This document shows positions 24,392 through 36,000 of a DNA stretch of 64,000 nt, in pieces. Source of the DNA: Collimonas fungivorans (GTDB taxonomy: Bacteria > Pseudomonadota > Gammaproteobacteria > Burkholderiales > Burkholderiaceae_D); NCBI RefSeq assembly GCF_001584145.1, contig NZ_CP013232.1, positions 3,100,001-3,164,000 of the forward strand, given 5' to 3'. The notes beneath the pieces were generated by a model. That model was not told where the DNA came from. It saw only the letters and a list, made by a program, of their open reading frames with translations, and made no database searches. Position numbers and translations under genes: made by a program. Numbering within the stretch: the first letter of the stretch is position 1; each line of letters opens with the position of its first letter.

Positions 24392-25491
24392 TACTTTCTC
24401 ACCCATGTATTCGTTGCAGGGTTAAATACCACCTGCTGTCCTTGAGGATTTAGATAAACTGTATTTTTATCATATAACGGCATACCATTTGGCTTGAACG
24501 ATGGAGCATAGCTATTAGGGTCGACAATTTTTATCTTACTACCATCGGTATTGGTCAACTTATAATATTGGCCCGTGTGCGTACTAACGTCACTCGCAGG
24601 GCTAAATTGCACTTCCTTAATACCGGTAGCACTATTTTCGACAGTAAATATTTGTGCGTTACCAGAGGAAGATGCATGCGGTGTCTTGGTCGTTACAGTA
24701 GCACCGTCCATAACGAAAGATTGCTTCAAATCGTCTAAGGATGACCCCCATACTCCCGATGGGTTCTCTGCAATGTTGCGCGGTATGCCTGCATCCATTG
24801 CCAAGCTTTCCCGCAAGCCAACTCGATTTGCCGCCGACGTTGCCGGCCCTGTGCTACTTGCCCCAGTTTGAGCGCGTCCCACCCCCATCAAGCCGCCCGT
24901 GGCTATGCCAGCAAACAATCCTCCGACCGCTTCAGGTTTCCCACTAATTAGGTCATTGAGCCCATCTCCGACTCCTTTCAAAACACCCAATGCTTTTTCA
25001 CCATATGTTGCTTTTTCATCATAAACAATTTTTCCCAAACTTGATCTCGGCGCGCTCTGTGGAACCTCTTCAAATCGCATCGTTCCATTAGAATCAATTT
25101 TCAGCTGCGGCATTTCGCCCAACGCATCCCCTACAAACAACGCTGTTTCTTTTGCATATCCCCAAGCACCGTCAAGCATGCTACCAACATAGCCACCGAC
25201 GGTGGATTTGTCTGGATTTCGTAAACTCATTGGATTGACATTTTTTTGCATCAACCCTGCTGAACCATTATCCGCCATCAACTCATATTCTGGCGCCGGC
25301 ACATTCATTGATGCAGCCATATCAGCCATATCTCGGTCGGAGATACCATAGGGCGTCACAGGAATCACAACCCCATCTTTCCGCTCAACCACATCCTGTG
25401 CATAGGTTTTCTTGGTATTAGCTGCTGTCATCTGATCCACAATCGCATTACCAATAGTGCTAGCCATCACATCCTGCAAAATCCCCGACAT
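24391..25491 (-). CDS. C-terminal toxin-region frame of the giant YD-repeat protein
   Basis: 366 codons that continue the YD-repeat protein after a one-base frame change near 25511-25513. The start shown (25491) is simply the first ATG in frame. The N-terminal part has alanine/glycine-rich helices and resembles the pre-toxin linker of RHS proteins. The last 140 aa (from about GIPRNIAENPSGVWGSS) are a separate module with GIKEVQFSPASDVSTHTGQYYKL and a NPATNTWV end. The toxic activity is not recognisable. The immunity candidate overlaps its stop by one base. Confidence 0.6.
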   Translation of the reverse strand: MSGILQDVMASTIGNAIVDQMTAANTKKTYAQDVVERKDGVVIPVTPYGISDRDMADMAASMNVPAPEYELMADNGSAGLMQKNVNPMSLRNPDKSTVGGYVGSMLDGAWGYAKETALFVGDALGEMPQLKIDSNGTMRFEEVPQSAPRSSLGKIVYDEKATYGEKALGVLKGVGDGLNDLISGKPEAVGGLFAGIATGGLMGVGRAQTGASSTGPATSAANRVGLRESLAMDAGIPRNIAENPSGVWGSSLDDLKQSFVMDGATVTTKTPHASSSGNAQIFTVENSATGIKEVQFSPASDVSTHTGQYYKLTNTDGSKIKIVDPNSYAPSFKPNGMPLYDKNTVYLNPQGQQVVFNPATNTWVRK

Positions 25492-28400
25492 CTGATTCTG
25501 AAGACTTCCGCCCGCACCACCGCACTGGCTCCACCTGCGGCAAGGCCGCTGACAATTTTCCCATATGTCTGATTTTTTCCAATCTCGGTTTGCCCCACGC
25601 TACTGCCAACCCCTTGGGCAATGGCGCTGGCAGCGACACCGCGCCAGTCGAAATGACTTTGCAAGCCGGTCGCCACTTCAACCCCCTGAGTGACTACACT
25701 GCTGACGGCACCTTGCGCAAAACCTCGCACAAAAGCGTCACTACCCGCCATCGGCATACCTTGGGTTACCCCTGCAGTTACTGCACCACCAACGGCGGCC
25801 ATAGCCACCCCCTTCCAGTCAAAGCCGTTTTGCTCACCACCGGCAATCAGAACGACTTGTGACGCTGCAGCCCCTGCCGCGCCCGCCACCGCGCCCATTC
25901 CAACAGTTCCCCAGAATTCAGTTACATACGGGGTCGCGGTTCCCATTGACGCGTAAATTATTACGGCTGACACAACGATTGCCACCACCATGGCAAGAAA
26001 TTGCACAAAACCGCCGCACCCGCCGCCCGACGACGAGGTGGGTGGCGGCGGCGGCAACGGTTCCGGCGGGAGGATCGGCATGGTGTCACCGATCGCTTGC
26101 CCTGCGTTATAGACCCGGAAGGTCGAAGACGTATTGTGGAAATTGCCGACTTTGTTAGGGACGGTCAGCACTTGCCCAGCTATCAAATGATCGCCGTTGG
26201 TCAGACCGTTGGCGTCGGCAATCAGGTACCACAAGGTAGAATCGCCCCATACAGCGCGGGCGATCGAGCTCAGCGTGTCGCCTTCCTTGCTGGTGTAGCT
26301 GCTGCCTGCTGTACCCGGATAGCTGGAGTTGATTGGCTGGTAGTTCTGGTCGAAATCCGCCGAAGCGACCGGTTTGCCGTAACGGAAGGCGCTGACCTGT
26401 TGCGTGCCGCGCTGCGCCATCTCTTCCGCATAGGAAATATTCGACGGGCCGTTGTTGCTGACGTCGCCTATCAGCTGGCCGTTCATGTAATAGTAACGCT
26501 GCGCCAGATTCAAGCGCCCGGCGCGCAAATCGTCGCGCCGCAGCACCTGTCCGTATTGATCGCTGGTGTAGGACAGGATCCGTGAAGTTAACGGATTGCC
26601 GATATCGACGCCCTTGTTGTCAGCTTCGTGCGCCTTGACCTGCTTCAGGTGGCCATTGACGTCGTACTGGAAATCCGACAGGCCGGTGCCCCAGCGCCAG
26701 GCATTGGGATTGGCCGGATCATTGCCGCGTATTTGTATCTTGCTCTGCTTGGCCTCGTCCCACCAGACATAACTGGTAACGGTATCGACCCCGGTGCCGG
26801 CCTGATTATTCGGATCATATTGGAAGGTGTGCGTGACTACGCCTTGATCCGCACCGGTATAGTGGCCGCTGCCGTCGTCCAGCCTGTAGTCGTACTTGGT
26901 CACCGAGGTGCTGGCGGCAGTTCCCACCGGGGTACTCACATTCGTTTCTCGTAATAACCGGTTATCGGCGTCAAACGTGCTGGTCTTGTTATACAGCACC
27001 GTGCTGCCGTCGGTAGCGTACTCATAATAATTTCCTATCCGGCCGAGCAAGTCGTTCACTCGGCGCGAACGCAGCACGCCATTGAACGCCACGTCCTCCA
27101 GGTATCCGTCCTTGGTATACTTGTAGGTCTCGCTATGGCCATCATTGCCATAGACGGCGCTGGTGCGCTGGCCGGCAAGGTCGTAGCCGATCTGGACGCC
27201 GGTTGTGCCAAGACCGATGGCGCCGTTGCTAAGCTGCCCCATGGTCACCACGAAACGGTTTTGCGTATCGTATTTGTACCAAAAATCTTGCGTGGCCGCG
27301 GCGCCGTTCATGCCGTCGGTATAGTTGCTCAGCACCCTGCGGCGATTGCCATTGGCATCGTATTGATAAAGAATGGCGGCCAGCGGATCGGTATAGGTCT
27401 TGACCCGATTCAACTCGTCATAAGTAATATCGGCCATCTGGTAGGTGATCCGGCTGCCTGGCGCATCTGCCGTGGTAAAGGATTCACGGGTCCTGTTGCC
27501 TTCCTTGTCATACTCGAAATACGAAAGCATGTTGAGCGCGTGGTCGGTAATGCTTTTGACATAGCCGTTGGCATAATAGCTATAGTCAACGCTTTGACCC
27601 GCGTTCGAGGTCTGGCTCTTCAGATGAGCGGCGGAATCATAGCTATACGTGACCACATGACCGCCAAAATCCTGATGGCTGGTCGTATGCTGGAAATAAT
27701 CGGTCTTGTCGCTGGCGCTGCGCGAGCCGGTATAGCTGGTGGTTTTTAGCCAGCCGCCGGTCGGCAGGCCGCCGACGCCAAGGATGCTTTGATCATAGCT
27801 GTAGGTATAGGTAATTTCCTGGCCGCCGAAGCTGCGGGTGCGAGTCACTCGTCCGTCGGCATCGTAATCGGTGGTCTCACGCTGCTGCATGGCATTGGTG
27901 TGGCTGATGCGGTTGCCCAGCGTATCGTACGTATAACTATCTACCGACGACACTGCTGCCGCTCCGGGATTGCTGATGCTGCCGGCGTCGCGCGCAGGAT
28001 GGGTGACTTGAATCAGCCGCCCTACCTGGTCGTAGACATTCGAGGTCACACGAGTCAACTCATCGGTAGCTTTGCGCAAATCGCCGAAAATGTCGTACTC
28101 GTTTTTCTTGCTGCTGCCGTCTGCATGGAACTCTTTTGTGACGTGAGCGCTGCCATCCGCCTGATTGCCGAATCCGGCAAGTTGCGCCTGTATATTCAGA
28201 TTATTGTTAGCGTCACGTACGCCAACCAGCTGGCTCGATGCATCGTAGTAGTACTGAGTGGTCGGCGTGACGCGTACGATAGTACCGTTTTCCAGGGTCG
28301 CATCGGTTTCCGGCGCTTGTTTGCTGACCAGTTTCCCGGCAGTGTCATAAGCCAGCCTGACGACATGCTGCAGGCCGTCCTTCTCAGAAACGACTTCGCC

Positions 28401-30026
28401 AAAGGCGTTGTATGTCTGGCTGCGGTTAATAGCGGATTCGGTATTGATGCTGTCCGCAGGCCCTGTTTTGTTCAGGCCAGTGATGGCCCATCGCATCTGG
28501 CTTATCTCGCCGGTGCGATCGGCATTGATCTTCACCACCCCCTGTGCCCGTGGCACACCGCCAGACGAGACAATGATTTGACCGCTGGCGTCGAACAAAT
28601 CGTAGACATATTCCAGCAACAAGGTACCGGCGCTTGGACGCAACCTGTCGACGTCCCACACATATTTTCCCGCACCGTCCTTGGTCAGGGTGACCGTACT
28701 GTAATCGCCGGTAGTACCGGCATTGCGATACTGCAGCACCAGTCGTATCGCGTTGTTTGCCGGCGGGGCAAATGTAATGGTGGCGGGTGCGATGTCTGTT
28801 ACGGCCGGGCTGATTTCACCCTGGTTATCTCCAAGCCGCAACACACCGTTATGACCAGAGTTAACCAAGACACCGTTGCCATCAAACGTCTGGAAGCTGT
28901 AGTCAACAATGCTGCTGGCGAAACGATCTGCCGGCGCCAGGCTGCTGGCGTCCCAGTCGAACTGGTTATTTTGGTTCCACGTCAAGTTAGCGCTGCCGCT
29001 TGGCCCGCCGCGCACCGAATAGGTGACACGCATAGTGGCAGCATTGGCCGGCTGACTATGAAAGGAGACTTTTTGCGCGCTATCGCTGGACTTCTTCAAT
29101 GCAGACGCATTACCAGCCGGATTGAATGTTCCATATACGCGATTGAGCATGGTTCCGGTTGCACCGGCGCCCGAATAGCTTTCGACATAATATTCATAGT
29201 CCCCGCTGAAACCGGAGACCGGCAATGTGAACCAGCCTGGCGAAGCGGGATTGAGTACCTGCGTGGCCCACCCTTCCCCTGTATTCGCATGTCGGTAAAC
29301 AACCCGTGCTGACTGGGCATTCACCAATTGTTGCGTAATTTGCAGCGCCGTGGCGCCAGTGGACCAGCCTTCCCGGCTTAGATAAGCCTGACCGGTACCG
29401 CTGATGCCCATTGGCGTCTGGCTGATGCTTGGCGTCGTTTTGCTGGTGTTGAACAGCCCGGTTTCAGCGTTCAGAACATTTCCTGCAGTGTCCAGAGTGA
29501 AGTATTGCAATTCCCAGCTGCCTTCTCCCCAGCCGGTCCAGTCTACGAAATACTGGCCGCTCATGGGACCACCACCAAAATCCATGGTCATTTGGGTCGG
29601 CGTAAACTGTATCCATGCCGCAGACGAACCTGCTGGACGCATCATCGCAACTATACGGCTAGTTGACGGTGACTGGTTCGTGAACTGCATTAACTGCTGT
29701 GAGTAAGCAGTGGCGCTGGCGCTGACCTCATCGTTACCGGTAGTATTCAAATCGTGCGATAGCGCTCCCAGCGTGACGGAGGCCTGCACAATCACGCGCC
29801 GTCCTCCATTGACATCCTGATAGACGATAATCGGGAACGTCCCGCTTGGAAACGGCGCCGTATCCAGGCTGCAACCTATGGACTGGGCACTAGGTGCAAC
29901 ATTCCCATAGTCAACACCATTGATGAGAAGGTGCAGTTGTCCGCCACCGTAACGCGGGCCCGGTGGCAGCGAGACCATGGCTTGCGCCGCCCAATTTGCA
30001 TACCAGGGCTTCTCGTCCCTGATCAC
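25467..30026 (-). CDS. middle frame of the giant YD/RHS-repeat protein, with LysM domain
   Basis: 1,519 codons; a continuation of the gene that starts at 40228. It contains more beta-rich modules in its first 500 residues, then a long series of YD repeats (NxxGxxTxxxY style). A LysM peptidoglycan-binding domain follows at about residues 1275-1320 (SYTSKEGDTLSSIARAVWGD...), then a proline-rich linker, a hydrophobic helix (FVQFLAMVVAIVVSAVIIYAS) and an Ala/Gly-rich pre-toxin region. The last residues after SGLAAGGASAVVR are out-of-frame nonsense. Adding one G at 25511-25513 joins it to the toxin frame. Confidence 0.75.
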   Translation of the reverse strand: MIRDEKPWYANWAAQAMVSLPPGPRYGGGQLHLLINGVDYGNVAPSAQSIGCSLDTAPFPSGTFPIIVYQDVNGGRRVIVQASVTLGALSHDLNTTGNDEVSASATAYSQQLMQFTNQSPSTSRIVAMMRPAGSSAAWIQFTPTQMTMDFGGGPMSGQYFVDWTGWGEGSWELQYFTLDTAGNVLNAETGLFNTSKTTPSISQTPMGISGTGQAYLSREGWSTGATALQITQQLVNAQSARVVYRHANTGEGWATQVLNPASPGWFTLPVSGFSGDYEYYVESYSGAGATGTMLNRVYGTFNPAGNASALKKSSDSAQKVSFHSQPANAATMRVTYSVRGGPSGSANLTWNQNNQFDWDASSLAPADRFASSIVDYSFQTFDGNGVLVNSGHNGVLRLGDNQGEISPAVTDIAPATITFAPPANNAIRLVLQYRNAGTTGDYSTVTLTKDGAGKYVWDVDRLRPSAGTLLLEYVYDLFDASGQIIVSSGGVPRAQGVVKINADRTGEISQMRWAITGLNKTGPADSINTESAINRSQTYNAFGEVVSEKDGLQHVVRLAYDTAGKLVSKQAPETDATLENGTIVRVTPTTQYYYDASSQLVGVRDANNNLNIQAQLAGFGNQADGSAHVTKEFHADGSSKKNEYDIFGDLRKATDELTRVTSNVYDQVGRLIQVTHPARDAGSISNPGAAAVSSVDSYTYDTLGNRISHTNAMQQRETTDYDADGRVTRTRSFGGQEITYTYSYDQSILGVGGLPTGGWLKTTSYTGSRSASDKTDYFQHTTSHQDFGGHVVTYSYDSAAHLKSQTSNAGQSVDYSYYANGYVKSITDHALNMLSYFEYDKEGNRTRESFTTADAPGSRITYQMADITYDELNRVKTYTDPLAAILYQYDANGNRRRVLSNYTDGMNGAAATQDFWYKYDTQNRFVVTMGQLSNGAIGLGTTGVQIGYDLAGQRTSAVYGNDGHSETYKYTKDGYLEDVAFNGVLRSRRVNDLLGRIGNYYEYATDGSTVLYNKTSTFDADNRLLRETNVSTPVGTAASTSVTKYDYRLDDGSGHYTGADQGVVTHTFQYDPNNQAGTGVDTVTSYVWWDEAKQSKIQIRGNDPANPNAWRWGTGLSDFQYDVNGHLKQVKAHEADNKGVDIGNPLTSRILSYTSDQYGQVLRRDDLRAGRLNLAQRYYYMNGQLIGDVSNNGPSNISYAEEMAQRGTQQVSAFRYGKPVASADFDQNYQPINSSYPGTAGSSYTSKEGDTLSSIARAVWGDSTLWYLIADANGLTNGDHLIAGQVLTVPNKVGNFHNTSSTFRVYNAGQAIGDTMPILPPEPLPPPPPTSSSGGGCGGFVQFLAMVVAIVVSAVIIYASMGTATPYVTEFWGTVGMGAVAGAAGAAASQVVLIAGGEQNGFDWKGVAMAAVGGAVTAGVTQGMPMAGSDAFVRGFAQGAVSSVVTQGVEVATGLQSHFDWRGVAASAIAQGVGSSVGQTEIGKNQTYGKIVSGLAAGGASAVVRAEVFRIRCRGFCRM
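25511..25513 (-). other. frameshift 2 in the YD-repeat gene (G run short by one)
   Basis: Coding strand GTGCGGGCGGAAG: one more G (CGG GGC GGA AGT) would read straight into LQNQMSGILQ of the toxin frame. The flanking protein sequence on both sides is intact. Confidence 0.7.
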
Positions 30027-33000
30027 CTCGCGTGCCTGTGAGATCGTGATGCCTGCCGAGCCAGCACTATTGATGGAAACGCCGCCTTGCCATTGCGGCG
30101 CGGTGGTTCCGACGGCAGTGTCGGCGCGGGTCGGCCCACAGTCACGAGACCGCTGCCTGCAAAATTAGTGCCTGTCTGCTGCGTCAGGAACTGCTCGATC
30201 GTGATCATGTTTTTTGCACTGCGCATGGTCGGCTGATAGGTTTCCGTCAGCTGATTGCGGCGGTCGTACACGCTTACCATCAGATGGATGCCGCCGCTAT
30301 CGATGCCGGCTTGCGTGACCGGATCGCTAGAGCTTCCTTGGGTCAGGCTGGTGGCCATTATCTGATCCAGCGTCATATTGCGCAGATTGGCGCCGGCCGA
30401 TTGAATCAATACTGTGGCGTTGCCGTTAGCGTCGTACAGATAGACCTTGGTGGCGCCGTCGCCGGAATTGGTCTTGGAAAGCAATCCTCGGTTGTCGTAT
30501 TCAGCGAATTCTGCGTAACTGCCGTTGACACCCTTGCCGACGACTTCACCGTAGGCGTTATAACTAACTTGGTGGATGTCCCCGCTGCTCCATACACTCG
30601 CGTTTGGATCACCGTTGAGAGCCGACTTCAACTGCCGGGATATCTCGCGATTTGCCGCGTCATAGATAACCGTTGTAGCATCCAGCCGTTTCCCGCCATC
30701 GGAATTCTTGCTGATGACGCGCGCCTCTGTGATATTTCCCACCGCATCGGAATAATACTCATACCAGCCGTCGACGTTGAGCGTGGACTTGCGGCTCAAA
30801 TGACCTGCAACATCATAGACAAAGTTGGTGACGCGGTCGTCCGCGCTGTTCTTGCCGCGTACGATCGATTGCTTGACGTTGCCCAGGCCGTCGTACAACG
30901 TGTCCGTTGTCGGCCGCACCAAGACGCCCTCGAAATCAATAAAACTGGCGCCTTGCGTTCGCGTCTGTCTACCCATCGCATCAAAAATCCAGTCGCTGAC
31001 ATCACCGTTGGCCTCGGTCTTTTCGGTGACATTGCCCAAGCCATCGTAGACATAGCGTGTGGTCGCAGCGCCGGTAGCGGTGACCAGCCCCCCGCTGCCG
31101 TTGATACTTGAAGAGACCAGATTAAGGCGGCTTTGCGTCAGCAGGCGATTCTGGCGGTCGTAGCTGGATATGGTGATGCGGTCGTCAGCGCTGACGCCGG
31201 CGTCTTTGATTAGCTGACTAACGTCCGATGTGACGCTCGCCGGAGTCGACAAGGCTTTGGCATAACGGTATTCCGTAGTGACACTGTCATTCTGATCGCG
31301 CGTCCAGACCGTCAGGTAGTGTTCGGCGTCGACTTGAGCGATTTTTTTACCGACCGCATTGTAATATGACAAGATCTGATTGCCCCTGCCATCGGTTTGC
31401 ACGACCACATTCCCCATTGCATCGTACTGCTGGGACGTCAAAATCGAACCCGTGGAAATGCCCGCGACCACACCATTAACCGCCTGCTCCGCAATCGTGG
31501 CACCATCGACTCGCGTCGTTATCTGCCGATTGTTCTTGTCGTAGCTGTAATCCGTTTCTCTATAATTGCTCGGTTTGACTGCCGTAGGCAACGCGCTGCC
31601 CACCGGCAAGCCCACCACATCTCCATAGATTCGTGCGCTGACCATGTTGCTGGCAGCATCATATTTCCACTCGGACAAAGTACCCGCGGCACTCAGCTCT
31701 GCGACTTTGCGATTGGCGGCGTCGTAATACCAGCTAGTACGGTTACCATTGGCATCGGTATATGAAGTCTTGTTGCCCGCCGCATCATAGGTCCAATGTT
31801 GTTCAGGACGGGCAACCGACCATTGCCATACCTTATCATCGCGAATCGCGACTGCATCGCCGATTTGCGTGATCAGGCGGTTATTCTGATCGTAAATGTA
31901 GCTGGTGGTGCGTTGCTCCGGCAGCCCCGCTGCTTCAATCATTTGCGTACGGTTGCCGCGTGCATCGTAACTGTATTGTTTCACCACCGGCACCAGCACC
32001 CCGGCGCTATTACGCGAAGTGATCGGCAGGGTTTCGCTCAGCAGCAGGCCGCGGCCGTCGTAAGTGCTGATAGTGACACCTTCGACCTTGTTTTGATAAC
32101 TGACGCGATTGCCAGCGCCGTCATAACCGAACAATTCGAATTTGCCTTCGGCATCGGTGCTTTTGACCAGGCGATCGTTCTGGTCGTATTCAAGTTTGGT
32201 AGGGGCATCAGCTGCACTGGTCGTCAAGGCGGGAGGAGCCGATACCGACAAAGTACCGCTGACTGGCGTCGCGTAACGTACTACCAGGCTTGGTTTACCC
32301 GATGCGGTATAGCTTGTCTGGGTGGCATATCCCAACGGATCGATCTGCAGCACGACCCGGTTGTCCTGATCGTAATAGAAATAACCTGCGTTACCCTTCG
32401 GATCGATGACCTTGACCGCATTGCCAAAAGCATCGTACTGGGTGGTTGTCACTGCATACTGCGGCGGTCCCGTGTCATCCACCCTATTGACAGGTACGGA
32501 AGTCGAGGTTTTTCTGCCGAGAGAATCGAACTGTTGCGTAGTGGTGTAGCCGCGTTCGTTGGTGATGCTGGTGGCGTTGCCCATGGCATCGTAGCCATAG
32601 CTGATGGTGCCGGCAGCAGCCGTGCCGGCGGCTTTGGTTTGCTGCATGAGCCGGCCAGCCGCATCGTACACATTGCGCGTCGCCTGGTCATCGGTGCCGA
32701 GCAAGACAGTGGGTGTCCAGGCGGATGGTCCGGTAGCATTGGCGGATATTTCTTCAAACTGCGCGCGGGTGGCGAACAGCCAGGAATCAGCTTGACCTGC
32801 GTCGGTGTTGTCCTTGCGTAAAATCAGGCGGGCACGAACTGCACCTGGCGGCGCCTTGCCAGCTGCATATACGCGCTTATAGCCATCTAATGTGCTGCCT
32901 CCAATACGCTCTTGGAGGGCATCTTGGGAATCCGCGTTGACTGGCGCGATACCCATTGGCTTGCCGTCGGCACCCCACCATTCGATGATGGCTTCCGTTG

Positions 33001-36000
33001 TGGCACGATGTGCGCCTACATATGCAGAAAAGCTGTAATTTTTTTCTGCATCTACATTAACAAATTGATAGATTTCCTGATAGCTATTAGTCGCATCCCT
33101 ACCCGATTGATGCAAGTAAACAGTTTTTTCGCCAAAGACACTTTTGTTAACCGACCAGTCAGCGTTTAAATTAGCCCCTTTTTGATCCGCACTGACTCTC
33201 CAGTCGCCATAAGCCCAACCCAGCGGCACGCCATCGCTGCCGATATCGGCAAAACCAGAGTTAATCAATTGATTAACGCCGATCCCGGTGCCTGGGACTT
33301 GGCTGGTGCCATTTTGAGCTGCAGACTGTTCCGCCTTGCCTTGAACAAACCAGACGCTTGTATCCAGATTGTCAGCTGCCGTGGTGCCGAATTTGGCTGT
33401 ATCCGAATCACCCTGCAGCACCACACCCCGTTGAACGCTGGTCACTGTGATATTGTCGTACAGCACCGCACTGCCAGCCGGGTGATAAGCACCATCGCGA
33501 TCGCCGTAAACATAAGCCCACAACATGTCATCGTGTTTTAACGTCAGCGTTACCGTCATGGTCTGCCAGCCGTCATTGCCATAGACGGGCGCCGAAGCTA
33601 CATAATTATCGTATGGCGTATCTCCGCCGGCATCCCCTAGAAATATACCTGCCGCGCTTTGCGCACCGGCCTTAAAACGCACCGACATGGTGACCGTGTC
33701 GCCACCTTTGAAGCTTCCCAGAGCCCGCGAGGCAGAACTGTTCGTGCCTGCGACATACGACACTTTTAAGCTGCTGCTCTGATTGGTCGCCAGCTGCGCC
33801 TGAATTTGCGCTGCAGTCAAGATGTCCGTAGTTTTATTAACACTGCGTACCTGACCGGCGTTGCCAATGGTCCATGATGCAGAACCGGCACTCATGTCTG
33901 CATTCGGATTCAACACTGCGCCGGTTGCAACATCAATCAGTTGGACATAATCGACTTCCATCGTCCGATTGGCGTCGGTGCTGGTATTGCCGTAGTAGTT
34001 ATAAAGCAACAATGGAGATGCGCTTTTACTGCCCGTAAAAAATTTATGGGCGTCGTAAACTCCAGCCGAGGCGGTGTATTCACCGCTGATCACTCCCTCG
34101 AAGACTTGCCAGCCCATATCGGGCGTAAGCTTGACATTGTTTGCGCCAGCATAGGAGAAGTTTCCTCCGCTCAGGTTTGCTAAGGGTGTGCCATTGGCGT
34201 CTTTGGTAGTCACGCCCAGATAGAAACCACCCTCGCCGCTTACCTGGCGCACACGAGCGCGCACGATGTATTGTTTGCTTGTATCAATAGGCGCATAGAC
34301 ACTGCCATCCAGACGGCCGGCATCGTTGACAGGACTCGACAGCGACAGTGTCTTCCCATCCGTACCACCCGCGCCTGGCACAGCGATCGGCTTCGCGTAT
34401 TTGATGGTTTGCGTTACCTGGCCATTGGCGTCGTAAATCTGCTGTGTGACCGCGCCTATGGCGTCGACGCTATAGATCTGCCGATTGGCGGCGTCATATA
34501 CATTGCGGATTATCTTGTCGTCGGCGCCGCTCAAGATGGTCGGTGTCCAGGCCGACGGTGCGGTAGTTCCGGCCGCGATTTCTTCAAACTGCATGCGGGT
34601 GGCAAACACCCAGGAATCGGTTTGTCCTACATCGGTATTATCTTTACGCAGAATCAGGCGCGCGCGCACCGCTCCCGGTGGCGCAACACCCGACGCATAC
34701 ACACGCTTATACCCTTCCAGCATGCTGCCGCCGCTGAGCTGGTCTAGCGCGGTGTCCTGTGAAGCTGAATTGACAGGAGCGACGCTGATCGGCTGGCCGT
34801 TGGCGCCATACCATTGAATGAGGACCTCGCTGGTGGCGCGAGGTGCGCCGACGTAAGCTGAGAAGCTATAGTTCTTGCCAGCGGCTACATTAACGAACTG
34901 ATATATTTCCTGATAGCTGTCGACCGGATCCCGGCCAATCTGGCGCATATAGAAAGTCTGCTCCCCGAAACTGGTCTTGTTGACCGACCAGTCAAGATTC
35001 AGATTGACGCCTTTGGCATTCGCGCTCGCTCGCCAGTCGCCATAGGACCATCCCAGCGGCACACCATCGCTGCCCATGCTGGAAAAGCCTGGGTTGATCA
35101 ATTGATTTGTGCCGCTCGGGACGAGCGCAGTCAGGTCGATATTGGCCGTCAATGGCCCTTTCAGCGGTGTTACATAATCGGTCCGACGCACCACGTTATT
35201 GTTATTGTCGTAGACAATCTGGTTAACCGCACCGGCGGAATTGATCGTATAAGTCGGGCGATTGGCTCTGTCGTAAATATTGACGACATGGCCGTCATGC
35301 GCCGGATCAGCAACAGCTTTGAGTTGCAGTGCAATGTTCGCCAATGTCGCCGGTTGTCCTACCGGGATTGTCTTGACGTAGGTAATCCGTTCGATGCTAT
35401 TGCCGTTGCCGTCGTAATGCTGCTCGACTACCGCGCCGTTGGCATCCACGATGTAAATCGCACGCCCCAAGGCATCGTAGGCAATTTGCGTTACCCTGTC
35501 GCGCGCTGCATCGATGGCTGGCGCCGGTACAGTTGCAGCATTTGCCTTGAGAGCGGCAAGATCGCTTGCGCCAAGACGCGTGGCATAAGCCAGACGCTTG
35601 ATGACATTGCCATTAGCGTCATAGCTGTTCTGCGTCACGGCGCCGGTGGCGTCGATTATCCATGTCAAGCGGCCGTCGCGGTCGTAACGACGCAACTCTG
35701 TCGCATCCATTGCATTGTTCGCCAATCGCGGCTGGATATCGGCCGGCACGGGCGCCGTCGACAAACCACTGATGCTGATCGGTGTCGCGTATTTGGTGGT
35801 TTGCAGAACCTTGCCGTTGGCGTCGTACGTTGTCTGCGCAACATTGCCCTGGGCATCGATGACGAAGGTCAAACGGTCATTTGCGTCGTACACATAACGT
35901 GTCACATTGAGCCTCGGGTCAGTCACCGTGACTGCATTGCCTTTTTTGTCGTAACTGGTGCTGGTGGTCAGGTTCAAACCGCTCGGATCGACATGCTGCT

